64,000 nucleotides of DNA from Flavobacteriales bacterium (GTDB lineage: Bacteria; Bacteroidota; Bacteroidia; Flavobacteriales_D; Crocinitomicaceae), in the NCBI GenBank assembly GCA_022361195.1, contig JAKSBJ010000223.1:62001-126000 (forward strand), given 5' to 3'. Position 1 is the stretch's first letter; every line of letters begins with the position of its first letter. The notes below the pieces were generated by a model, which ran no database searches, was not told the DNA's origin, and was given only the letters and a program-made list of their open reading frames with translations. This document shows, piece after piece, positions 25,757 to 34,285 of the stretch. The translations under genes and the position numbers were made by a program.

Positions 25757-26775
25757 TCGAATAAACCGCTTTGGAAAAAGCCCATATCGAATCCCAGATG
25801 TTTATATGCTTTTTCGGTCGCTTTTCTACCTCGTGGGGTTCGCATCAAGAAGCCCTCTTTAATCAAAAAAGGTTCGTAGACTTCCTCAATGGTTCCGGAG
25901 TTTTCTCCAACAGCTGTTCCAATGGTTGTTAAACCAACTGGTCCCCCTTTAAATTTCTCAATGATGACAGATAAAATTTTATTATCCATTTCATCCAATC
26001 CATTTTGATCTACATTCAAAGCCTCCAAGGCAATATTTGCAATTTCCAGATCAATGATTCCATTTCCTTTAATCTGAGCGAAATCCCGAACTCTTCTCAA
26101 AAGTGCATTAGCAATTCGAGGCGTACCTCTACTTCGTCTGGCAATTTCGAGTGAGGCATCTTCTTTGATTTCGATTTTTAAAATCCCTGCAGCACGTGTA
26201 ATGATCTTAGAGAGGATTTCAGAGTCATAATACTCCAATCTGCTATTAATCCCAAATCGAGCTCTTAGAGGCGCTGTAAGTAAGCCTGATCGCGTTGTAG
26301 CACCAATTAGTGTAAATGGATTCAAACTTAACTGTACCGTTCTTGCACTCGGTCCCGAATCGATCATGATATCAATTGTAAAATCCTCCATAGCTGAATA
26401 GAGGTATTCTTCGATAACCGGACTTAAACGGTGAATTTCATCAATGAATAACACATCACCTTCTTCCAAATTGGTTAACAAACCAGCTAAGTCACCTGGT
26501 TTATCCAAAACAGGTCCTGTAGTAATCTTGATTCCAACTCCTAACTCATTTGCAATGATATTTGCCAGCGTTGTTTTTCCCAAACCTGGAGGACCGTGTA
26601 GTAAAACATGATCTAAGGATTCATCTCTTTGCTTTGTCGCTTCAACAAAGATGCTGAGATTATCAATTACCTTTTGCTGGCCCGAAAAGTCTTCAAACAT
26701 TTTGGGGCGAAGTACTTTATCTAAGTCCTCTTCCCTTGAAAAACTTTCTTCGTCTCTGTAGTCAAATGATTCCAA
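25753..26775 (-). CDS. ruvB: Holliday junction helicase RuvB
   Basis: AAA+ motor that with RuvA pumps DNA through Holliday junctions. Walker A GPPGLGKT (61-68), Walker B as FIDEIHR, the sensor region [18 protein letters not shown] and the C-terminal winged-helix domain ([18 protein letters not shown] ... [15 protein letters not shown]) are all intact. The length (340) is normal. It heads a two-gene unit with queG. A TATCTTTG box at 26801-26808 lies directly after the terminator that ends the coxA operon, so ruvB is likely transcribed on its own. Confidence 0.97.
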   Translation of the reverse strand: MESFDYRDEESFSREEDLDKVLRPKMFEDFSGQQKVIDNLSIFVEATKQRDESLDHVLLHGPPGLGKTTLANIIANELGVGIKITTGPVLDKPGDLAGLLTNLEEGDVLFIDEIHRLSPVIEEYLYSAMEDFTIDIMIDSGPSARTVQLSLNPFTLIGATTRSGLLTAPLRARFGINSRLEYYDSEILSKIITRAAGILKIEIKEDASLEIARRSRGTPRIANALLRRVRDFAQIKGNGIIDLEIANIALEALNVDQNGLDEMDNKILSVIIEKFKGGPVGLTTIGTAVGENSGTIEEVYEPFLIKEGFLMRTPRGRKATEKAYKHLGFDMGFFQSGLFE

Positions 26776-26800
26776 AGTGGCTTGTTGTGTTGTTTTGTAT

Positions 26801-26808
26801 CAAAGATA
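26801..26808 (-). promoter_or_regulatory. -7 box of ruvB-queG
   Basis: TATCTTTG on the minus strand matches TAnnTTTG. It begins at the end of the T run of the upstream terminator and lies 25 bases before the ruvB ATG. A -33 element would fall inside the terminator hairpin, and none is clear. Confidence 0.42.
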
Positions 26809-26813
26809 AAAAA

Positions 26814-26836
26814 ACCCTGACGAATGTCGTCAGGGT
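26814..26836 (-). terminator. Terminator of the act-cox operon
   Basis: ACCCTGACGA (26814-26823) and TCGTCAGGGT (26827-26836) form a perfect 10-bp stem. On the minus strand seven T follow. It ends transcription 26 bases after coxA. Confidence 0.9.
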
Positions 26837-26861
26837 CTTTTATTATTTAGTTTTTTGACTT

Positions 26862-28652
26862 TTAGTGTGCGTGTTCACCTTCTTTTAGAGGAGTAGTTTG
26901 TAACACATAATCCTCTTCGTGTTCAGGATTAGAGAAGTCATAAGGCCATCTGTGTACCTCTGGAATTTCTCCTGGCCAGTTTCCATGTACATGCTCCACT
27001 GGAGTTGTCCACTCCAAAGTGTTTGCTTTCCATGGATTTTGAACTGCCTTTTGTCCTTTACTTGCGCTATAGAAGAAGTTGAAGATGAAAATGATTTGTG
27101 CAATGGCTCCTAAAATTGCAAATACTGTAATTACAACATTTAAGTCCATAATCATTTCGTACTGATTACCATCAAATCCTTCATATACACTGTAATCGTA
27201 GTATCTTCTTGGTGCTCCACCAATTCCAACAAAGTGCATTGGGAAGAATACTCCATAAGCTGAAACTAGTGTCAACCAGAAGTGAACCATTCCTAATCTG
27301 CTGTTCATCATTCTTCCGTACATTTTCGGGAACCAGTGATAAACTCCGGCAAACATTCCGAAGATTGCTGATAGTCCCATTACAACGTGGAAGTGGGCAA
27401 CTACAAAGTAAGTATCGTGTACCGCGATATCCAAAGCCGAATCGGCCAAAATAATACCGGTAATACCTCCTGTAATAAATGATGATACCAAACCAACTGA
27501 GAATAACATCGCTGGTGTATATCTAATGTTACCTTTCCAAAGTGTTGTTAAGTAGTTAAAGACTTTCACCGCAGAAGGAATCGCAATTAGGAGCGTTGTA
27601 AATACGAATACACCACCCAAGAATGGATTCATTCCCGTTAAGAACATATGGTGACCCCATACGATAAATGAAAGGAATCCAATTGCTAAAATTGATCCGA
27701 TCATTGCTCGGTAACCGAAAATTGGTTTTCTAGCATTTGTCGATACAATTTCTGAAGTTAAACCTAAAGCTGGTAGTAGTACAATATATACCTCAGGGTG
27801 ACCTAAGAACCAGAAAAGGTGCTCAAAAAGAATTGGAGAACCACCTGATTGCTCAAGAATCTCAGTTCCAACAATTGCATCGTTAATATAGAATGAAGTT
27901 CCTAAAGTTCTATCCATTAACATTAAAACAACCGCCGAAACAAGAACTGGGAATGAAAGTACCCCCAAGATAGCTGTTACGAAGAACGCCCAGATTGTTA
28001 AAGGAAGACGAGTCATCTTCATTCCAGTTGTTCTAAGGTTGATTACTGTTACGATATAGTTCAAAGATCCTAATAATGAACCAGCGATGAATAATGTCAT
28101 TGACAATAACCACCATGTCATACCCATTCCAGATCCCTGAATTGTTTGCTCATAAATTGAAAGAGGAGGATAGATTGTCCATCCTGCACTAGCAGGCCCC
28201 GTCTCAATGAACAAAGAATAAAGCATCAATACTGATGATAAGAAGAATAACCAGTATGAAATCATGTTCAACAAACCTGACGCCATATCACGACATCCAA
28301 TTTGCAACGGAATCAACAAGTTTGAGAAAGTACCTGACAATCCACCTGTCAATACAAAGAATACCATGATTGTACCATGAATTGTTACCAATCCTAAATA
28401 CATTCCACGATCCAGAATTCCTCCCGGTGCCCATTTATCTCCTAAAAAGAATGATAAAGCACTGTTTGGTTCTCCTGGCCAAGCTAATTGTATTCTAAAA
28501 AGAATGGACAAGATAACCGCTACCACTGCCATAAAAATGGCTGTAACAAGAAACTGTTTCCCGATCATTTTATGATCCTGTGAGAAAATATACTTTGTAA
28601 TAAAGCTTTCCTTGTGATGATGTCCGTGATCAGTATGAGCTGCTGCTGACAT
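26862..28652 (-). CDS. ctaD: Cytochrome c oxidase subunit I
   Basis: Catalytic heme-copper subunit that reduces O2 and pumps protons in the inner membrane. Family signatures are clear: FLGHPEVYIVLLPALG (CuB His, cross-linked Tyr and the A1-type Glu), VWGHHMFLTGMNP (two CuB His) and VAHFHVVMG (heme ligands). It has about 12 membrane helices and 596 residues. The N terminus is His-rich (HTDHGHHHKES) and the C terminus ends EGEHAH, which is unusual. It is the last gene of the act-cox operon, 46 bases after coxB. Subunit III is not in this operon. Confidence 0.97.
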   Translation of the reverse strand: MSAAAHTDHGHHHKESFITKYIFSQDHKMIGKQFLVTAIFMAVVAVILSILFRIQLAWPGEPNSALSFFLGDKWAPGGILDRGMYLGLVTIHGTIMVFFVLTGGLSGTFSNLLIPLQIGCRDMASGLLNMISYWLFFLSSVLMLYSLFIETGPASAGWTIYPPLSIYEQTIQGSGMGMTWWLLSMTLFIAGSLLGSLNYIVTVINLRTTGMKMTRLPLTIWAFFVTAILGVLSFPVLVSAVVLMLMDRTLGTSFYINDAIVGTEILEQSGGSPILFEHLFWFLGHPEVYIVLLPALGLTSEIVSTNARKPIFGYRAMIGSILAIGFLSFIVWGHHMFLTGMNPFLGGVFVFTTLLIAIPSAVKVFNYLTTLWKGNIRYTPAMLFSVGLVSSFITGGITGIILADSALDIAVHDTYFVVAHFHVVMGLSAIFGMFAGVYHWFPKMYGRMMNSRLGMVHFWLTLVSAYGVFFPMHFVGIGGAPRRYYDYSVYEGFDGNQYEMIMDLNVVITVFAILGAIAQIIFIFNFFYSASKGQKAVQNPWKANTLEWTTPVEHVHGNWPGEIPEVHRWPYDFSNPEHEEDYVLQTTPLKEGEHAH

Positions 28653-28698
28653 ATATTTTATTCTTAATTAATTCTTTTTCGATTCGTTTATCTAAATT

Positions 28699-30024
28699 CT
28701 AGTGATGATCTCCTCCTTCATTGTGATCATCATGCCCTTCTTCCTCACCATGACTGTCTCCCTCACCGTGTCCGTGTCCACCGTCATGCTCTCCGTAGTA
28801 ATTCAACTCAACATCAATGTGTGGAGGCTCTTCGCTGTCCGCTACAGCCATTGTAGCATTTCCAGCTTCCAAATCTTTCCACGCATCAAACTCTTCTTGT
28901 GTTCCTACAGTTACAGACATTTTCATGTTTGAGTGAGAAACTCCACAAATCTTGTTACACAATAAGATATAGTTGAAATCAGGATTCTTAGTTTTCTCTC
29001 TCATTTCAGCCGTAGTATAGATCGGCTTGAACTTCAATGAAGTTCTCATTCCAGGTACACAGTTCATTTGCGTACGGAAGTGAGGGAAATAAGCACAGTG
29101 AATTACATCTTGCGAACGGAATACGAAGAAGTACTCCTGATCTTTTACCAAGAATAATTCTTTTGCAATAAAGTCATCCGCTGCTAATTCATCTACGTCA
29201 TTTTCTCCAGAGTACATTTCACGCATCAAAGAAACTCTTTCCTTGATTCGATCCAACTTCTCCATTGTTTTCTCCATCTTGTAGAGGTTCGCAGCAGAGT
29301 AAGTTTCAGTTGCAGCAGAATCGTTGTGCAACTTTTCACGTAAAGAGTTTACTTCATTATCCAATTCGTAAATTCTCCAATCGATATTCTTCTTCGTAAT
29401 AACACCTAAAGCATTTGGGTTATCAGCCGAAGTTGAAACCAATTTGTAATCTGAATATCCTAATTTATTGTCATCACCTGAATAACGAGCTGTCCAATCA
29501 AATTGCTTCGCATAAATTTCAATAACCTTAGCGTCATCAGATGGTTTTCCCGTAATATCATTCCAAGTCATCAAACCTAAGATGATGATGATTGCCAAAG
29601 CACTCGCAGGAATTGTTGTCCAAATTAACTCTAACTTGTTATTGTGTGCAAAGAAATACGCTTTCCTGTCTGGATGATAACGGTATTTGAAAGCAAACCA
29701 GAATAACAAAAAGTTACATGAAAGGAATACTGCAAATACGATAATCCAGTTGATGTCAAATAACCATTCAACATCTACACCGTGCTCAGAAGCCGGTTCT
29801 GGTAACATTCCTTTACCATACGTAGCTACCATGTAAATAAGAGAACCAAAAAAGATGGTTAAGAACACCAACATCAAGGTTGCGTTCAGATTATTAACTC
29901 TAAGGTCAATATCTTCTTCTCTTCTTCCGGTTACTTTCGAATTTAGTGAATGCAATTTCATTAATTGAGCAACTGCAATTGCTGCTAAAACGATAACAAC
30001 CAATATGATTAATTTAAATTCCAT
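28699..30024 (-). CDS. ctaC: Cytochrome c oxidase subunit II (CuA subunit)
   Basis: Accepts electrons from cytochrome c through the binuclear CuA centre. The CuA motif reads CNKICGVSHSNM, with the two Cys, His and Met ligands kept; the usual Glu is Lys here, but that position binds through its backbone carbonyl, so function should survive. An upstream His lies in RSQDVIHCAYFPHF. At 441 residues it is long: extra N-terminal membrane segments (about 1-18, 50-70, 95-115), a helical insertion (LREKLHNDSAATET... about 225-275) and a tail of about 35 residues made of His, Gly, Asp and Glu. No heme c motif is fused. It lies between actF and ctaD in the operon. Confidence 0.95.
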   Translation of the reverse strand: MEFKLIILVVIVLAAIAVAQLMKLHSLNSKVTGRREEDIDLRVNNLNATLMLVFLTIFFGSLIYMVATYGKGMLPEPASEHGVDVEWLFDINWIIVFAVFLSCNFLLFWFAFKYRYHPDRKAYFFAHNNKLELIWTTIPASALAIIIILGLMTWNDITGKPSDDAKVIEIYAKQFDWTARYSGDDNKLGYSDYKLVSTSADNPNALGVITKKNIDWRIYELDNEVNSLREKLHNDSAATETYSAANLYKMEKTMEKLDRIKERVSLMREMYSGENDVDELAADDFIAKELFLVKDQEYFFVFRSQDVIHCAYFPHFRTQMNCVPGMRTSLKFKPIYTTAEMREKTKNPDFNYILLCNKICGVSHSNMKMSVTVGTQEEFDAWKDLEAGNATMAVADSEEPPHIDVELNYYGEHDGGHGHGEGDSHGEEEGHDDHNEGGDHH

Positions 30025-30052
30025 TTTTTAAATCTATTTACTCAATTAATAA

Positions 30053-31270
30053 TTAAATCTCGTGATGCTTACTCTCATCCAAGTATGGGTGATTTTTAGG
30101 TACCAATGGAGCTTTTGTCAAGGTATTAAGAACGAAGAAGGTAAAGATTCCAGCAAACGTTAGGAACAAACCAATTTCGATTAATCCAATGTTTCCAAAT
30201 TCACCCATTGTACCAGGAGTGATTAACATATATACATCTGTCCAGTGTCCAATAATGATGATTAAACATACAACGGCCAGAATTCCTGCATTTCTTTTTG
30301 CCTCTCTCGACATTAAGATTACCATAGGGATGATGAAGTTAATCATGAACATTCCCCAGTAAATTACTTTGTAGTGCTCAAATCTGAAGTGGTAGTAAAT
30401 TACCTCTTCCGGAATATCAGCATACCAGTATAACATGAACTGAGAGAAGAATAAATAAGACCATAAAAATGAAGTTGCGAAAATCCATTTTCCGATATCG
30501 TGAATATGGTGATCGCTTAATTTTTCCAAGTATCCTTTTTTCTTCAGGTAAAGTGCAACTAACATGATTGTTGTCATTGCAGTACACCACATTCCTCCAA
30601 AAACATACCATCCGAACAATGTCGAGAACCAGTGAGCGTCAATTGACATAATCCAGTGCCATGAAGAAGTTGAACTGAAGTATCCAAAAAGAACCAAGAA
30701 TAAAGCTCCTTTAGCGTAGTTTTTCATGTGGATTTTTGTTCCACCTTCAATATCCTCTTGTAAACTTCTTTTTCTAAATCCACGGTAGAACAAGAAATAA
30801 GTAGCGAAGTAAATAATCGTCACCATCCAAAAGAACCACTTCGTTAAGAAAGGTGCTTTTCCGGCAATTAGCGCATCATGTTCTACAATCTCTGAATCCA
30901 TCCAAGCGTAGATGTGACCTACGTGATGTCCGTGGCTTTCGGTATATGCACCATCCATCAAGGTAATCACCAAGAATAGTACAGCTAAAACTCCAATACC
31001 AACAATAACATAAGATGCTACTCCTTCAACTATACGTTTAATCATTACAGACCATGCTGTTTCTGTAGCATACTGTAAGGCTAAGAAGAACAATGCACCT
31101 AAAGCAATTGCGAAAAAGAAAAATCCGTCAATCAAGAAATTGGAGAACAAACGAGTCGTGAACTGCTCCGAGCCCGAGTCCATAATTGCTCCAATTATAA
31201 AAGCTACTAAACCAACCCCTATGGTTCCGAAGATTACTTTTTTAGCCTTATCTGAAATTTGAAATTCCAT
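30053..31270 (-). CDS. actF: Alternative complex III subunit ActF
   Basis: Integral membrane subunit of the quinol:cytochrome c oxidoreductase known as alternative complex III. About ten hydrophobic segments fill the 405 residues, from FGTIGVGLVAFIIGAIMDSG near the N terminus to GLFLTFAGIFTFFVLNTLTK near the C terminus. It belongs to the NrfD/PsrC-related group like ActC, and position and size fit ActF. In known structures it supports ActC and may take part in proton movement. It follows actE by 34 bases and precedes coxB by 28. Confidence 0.9.
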   Translation of the reverse strand: MEFQISDKAKKVIFGTIGVGLVAFIIGAIMDSGSEQFTTRLFSNFLIDGFFFFAIALGALFFLALQYATETAWSVMIKRIVEGVASYVIVGIGVLAVLFLVITLMDGAYTESHGHHVGHIYAWMDSEIVEHDALIAGKAPFLTKWFFWMVTIIYFATYFLFYRGFRKRSLQEDIEGGTKIHMKNYAKGALFLVLFGYFSSTSSWHWIMSIDAHWFSTLFGWYVFGGMWCTAMTTIMLVALYLKKKGYLEKLSDHHIHDIGKWIFATSFLWSYLFFSQFMLYWYADIPEEVIYYHFRFEHYKVIYWGMFMINFIIPMVILMSREAKRNAGILAVVCLIIIIGHWTDVYMLITPGTMGEFGNIGLIEIGLFLTFAGIFTFFVLNTLTKAPLVPKNHPYLDESKHHEI

Positions 31271-31304
31271 GTAGTGTTATTTTCTGTATTAATACTTTTA
31301 AATC

Positions 31305-32111
31305 TTAATGTTCCTCTGCTTCGTGATTTCCTCCTTCAGCGTGTCCATCCTCATGTCCTTCAGCACCTTCTTCAATCATTTCTCCTTCACCTTCTGCTGC
31401 CTCATCCATTGGCATTACTACCGCTGAAGTATCAGCTGCAACTCCTTGCTCTTTTCCTTGTAGTTTTTCTACATAGTGAACAATTTTCCAACGCTCTTCT
31501 TTATTCAACTGAGCAGCGTGAGATCCCATAGCTCCTTTACCATAGGTAATTGTCCAGAAGATTCCACCAGCCGTTAAAGTATCTTTATACGGTCCTGGAG
31601 TTGGGAATTTTCCAAGGCTATTGGTAATCACTGTTCCTTGTCCGTCACCACTTTCACCATGGCAGTGAATACAGAACGACTCATACAATTTTTTTCCTTC
31701 TTTCAACACTTCGTCTGAAAACGGAATTGGGTTAACATCTGCGTCCGCTTTTATACGTCCGTCAGGATCTTGTTTCACCCCATATAGTCCATGTGTTTTA
31801 TCTGCTCCAACAGGTGCACCATGCTTATAAGGCATCATTACATCTGCTCCTTCACCCGTTCCATAGTAAGGAATGGTTCCAGCAGGCGGAACAAATGAAA
31901 ATCTCTCCTCAACCAATTTTTTAGCTTCTTCATCAAAAACACCTTCTACTTCAGCATAATCAACATATGCTTCAGCAGCTGGAGAACGGTACATATCAGG
32001 CATGTACTCTAAACCAGGTGAATTTGGGTCCTCAACGCAGGAAACCATGATAGTTGACCCTGCTAAGGCAGCAATTGCGAAATATTTTAGCTCTTTTAAT
32101 TTCATGTTCAT
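31305..32111 (-). CDS. actE: Alternative complex III monoheme cytochrome c subunit ActE
   Basis: Membrane-anchored c-type cytochrome of ACIII. The signal peptide ends in GSTIMVSC, a lipobox. One heme site CIHCHG lies in LYESFCIHCHGESGDGQG, and the distal Met ligand is probably in the later GAMGSH region. The C terminus is acidic and His-rich (GHEDGHAEGGNHEAEEH). Translation may begin at the first Met or two codons later (MNMKLKEL); this does not change the signal peptide. It follows actD by 6 bases. Confidence 0.92.
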   Translation of the reverse strand: MNMKLKELKYFAIAALAGSTIMVSCVEDPNSPGLEYMPDMYRSPAAEAYVDYAEVEGVFDEEAKKLVEERFSFVPPAGTIPYYGTGEGADVMMPYKHGAPVGADKTHGLYGVKQDPDGRIKADADVNPIPFSDEVLKEGKKLYESFCIHCHGESGDGQGTVITNSLGKFPTPGPYKDTLTAGGIFWTITYGKGAMGSHAAQLNKEERWKIVHYVEKLQGKEQGVAADTSAVVMPMDEAAEGEGEMIEEGAEGHEDGHAEGGNHEAEEH

Positions 32112-32117
32112 GAAGCG

Positions 32118-32663
32118 TTATTTAATCACTACGTAATCTTTCTCCTCGATTTCAATAATATCTGTCCCTTTGATCTTTTGATGTAATTCTTCAGAAGAAA
32201 ATCCGGCATTATCCGATAATCTGATCTCCATTACAAATCTATCATCAGTTGTACGTGGGTGTGGGTTATCAGCAGGCATTCCTGGTAAAGTTTTGTTTCT
32301 AAGTAAATAGATAATTGACATACCATGTGCTGCAAATAATACGGTTAACTCAAAAGAAACCGGCACGAAAGATGGATAGTTTTCCAAAAGACTAAAGTTT
32401 GGCTTACCACCAATGTTCATTGGCCAATCGTGAATCATAAAATATCTGAAACCGATAATCGCTAATGTTAGCCCAAATAACCCAAGCAAAAATGCCACAA
32501 TTCCCAAACGTGTATGTTTCACACCAATTACAGGATCAATTCCGTGAATTGGAAAAGGTGAGAAAACATCTGTAATGTGCACACCGTCTGCTACCAATTT
32601 TTTTGCTCCATCAAGCAAAACGTGGTCATCGTCGTAAGTTGCATATATAACTCTTTCTGCCAT
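32118..32663 (-). CDS. actD: Alternative complex III subunit ActD (DUF3341)
   Basis: Small ACIII membrane subunit of 181 residues with two membrane helices (about 52-74 and 104-124) around the loop MIHDWPMNIGGKPNFSLLENYPSFVPVSFE, a conserved DUF3341 region. The N-terminal cytoplasmic part (YATYDDDHVLLDGAKKLVADGV) and HPRTTDDRFVMEI near the end are also typical. It holds ActC and the peripheral arm together in known structures. The start lies 2 bases after the actC stop. Confidence 0.93.
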   Translation of the reverse strand: MAERVIYATYDDDHVLLDGAKKLVADGVHITDVFSPFPIHGIDPVIGVKHTRLGIVAFLLGLFGLTLAIIGFRYFMIHDWPMNIGGKPNFSLLENYPSFVPVSFELTVLFAAHGMSIIYLLRNKTLPGMPADNPHPRTTDDRFVMEIRLSDNAGFSSEELHQKIKGTDIIEIEEKDYVVIK

Positions 32664-32665
32664 AT

Positions 32666-34243
32666 TTATTCTTTATTGTCATCATCCGAATTTTCTTCGG
32701 ACTCTGAAGTATCATTATTATTGTCTTCTTCTGTTGTTTCTTCTGCCTCAGTAGCCTCTTCAGAAGTTGTTTCTTCCACTACAGTTTCTTCAACAACTGT
32801 TTCAGTTACTTCTTCATGTGAATGAGCTACTGCTGTTCCACCATCACCTGTTCTTTGTAATTGGTGAATATCTCCTTCCTCATTTTTGTACGACTCACCT
32901 GAAATCTTAACAATTGTTTTCAACTCAGCCATTGCCAATACTGGGAAGTATCTTGAGAAAAGTAGGTAGAACACAAAGAAGATTCCGATTGTTCCGATGA
33001 AGATTCCAATATCCGTCCAAGTTGGGTAGAATTGAATCCATGAAGATGGAAGGTAATCTCTGTGAATTGAGGTTACGATAATTACGAAACGCTCAAACCA
33101 CATTCCGATGTTTACAACGATCGAAATAAAGAAAGTAAATAATAAGCTTGTTCTTAATTTTTTGAACCACATCAACTGTGGAGAAATTACGTTACATGTC
33201 ATCATTGACCAGTAAGCCCACCAGTAAGGTCCGGTAGCACGGTTGATGAATGCGTATGATTCGTACTCTACTCCTGAATACCAAGAGATGAATAACTCTG
33301 TTAGGTACGCAACCCCTACAATTGACCCCGTAACCATAATTACGATGTTCATATATTCAACGTGTTTTGTATGAATATATGCTTCGAGTTTCATTCCTTT
33401 ACGAAGAATCAATAGAAGCGTTTGTACCATTGCGAATCCTGAGAATACCGCTCCCGCTACGAAATAAGGAGGGAAGATTGTTGTATGCCAACCTGGAATT
33501 ACCGAAGTGGCGAAGTCAAAGGATACAATGGAGTGTACAGAGAATACAAGTGGTGTTGCCAATCCTGCTAATACTAATGAGATAAGCTCGAATCGATTCC
33601 AGTGTTTTGCTCTACCTGACCATCCGAATGAAAGGATTCCGTAGATTTTTTTTGGAATTGGGCTTTGAGCTCTATCACGGATTGTTGCGAAATCAGGAAT
33701 TAGACCGATGTACCAGAAAACCAATGATACTGAAAGGTATGTTGAAATCGCGAATACGTCCCAAAGAAGAGGCGAGTTAAAGTTAACCCAAAGTGATCCG
33801 AATTGGTTTGGTAAAGGAAGTACCCAATAACCAACCCAAAGACGTCCCATGTGAATCAAAGGGAACAATCCAGCCATAAATACGGCGAAGATTGTCATTG
33901 CCTCAGCAGAACGGTTAATCGCCATTCTCCATCTCTGACGGAAAAGCAAAAGTACCGCAGAAATCAAGGTTCCGGCGTGACCAATACCTACCCACCAAAC
34001 GAAGTTGGTAATATCCCAAGCCCACTCAACGGATTTGTTTAGTCCCCAGGTACCAATTCCAACTCCTAAAAGGTAGCAGATACAACCAATTCCATAAAGC
34101 CCAATTAAAAGGGCAATACCAAACATGATGTACCAAGCCCTAGGAGCCTTTCCTTCGATAGATCGACATACGTCCTCGGTAATGTCGTGGTACGATTTGT
34201 GACCTAAAATTAGCGGTTCTCTTATCGCAGCTTCTTTATGCAT
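32666..34243 (-). CDS. actC: Alternative complex III quinol-binding subunit ActC (NrfD-like)
   Basis: NrfD/PsrC-type membrane protein with about ten helices, thought to carry the quinol oxidation site of ACIII. The N-terminal REPLILGHKSYHDITEDV segment is characteristic, followed by FVWWVGIGHAGTLISAVLLL and later HTTIFPPYFVAGAVFSGFAM. The 525 residues include a C-terminal tail of about 70 residues that is acidic and Thr/Ser-rich (VEETVVEETTSEEATEAEE...), without membrane segments. It lies 42 bases after actB. Confidence 0.95.
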   Translation of the reverse strand: MHKEAAIREPLILGHKSYHDITEDVCRSIEGKAPRAWYIMFGIALLIGLYGIGCICYLLGVGIGTWGLNKSVEWAWDITNFVWWVGIGHAGTLISAVLLLFRQRWRMAINRSAEAMTIFAVFMAGLFPLIHMGRLWVGYWVLPLPNQFGSLWVNFNSPLLWDVFAISTYLSVSLVFWYIGLIPDFATIRDRAQSPIPKKIYGILSFGWSGRAKHWNRFELISLVLAGLATPLVFSVHSIVSFDFATSVIPGWHTTIFPPYFVAGAVFSGFAMVQTLLLILRKGMKLEAYIHTKHVEYMNIVIMVTGSIVGVAYLTELFISWYSGVEYESYAFINRATGPYWWAYWSMMTCNVISPQLMWFKKLRTSLLFTFFISIVVNIGMWFERFVIIVTSIHRDYLPSSWIQFYPTWTDIGIFIGTIGIFFVFYLLFSRYFPVLAMAELKTIVKISGESYKNEEGDIHQLQRTGDGGTAVAHSHEEVTETVVEETVVEETTSEEATEAEETTEEDNNNDTSESEENSDDDNKE

Positions 34244-34285
34244 TATTGCTCAGTTTTAGTATTATCTAAAAAGTTTATTCTTCAA

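Noticed and set aside
28960-28995. CuA motif with Lys in place of Glu taken as a defect
   Set aside because: That residue binds copper through its backbone carbonyl; all side-chain ligands are kept, so loss of function is not implied.
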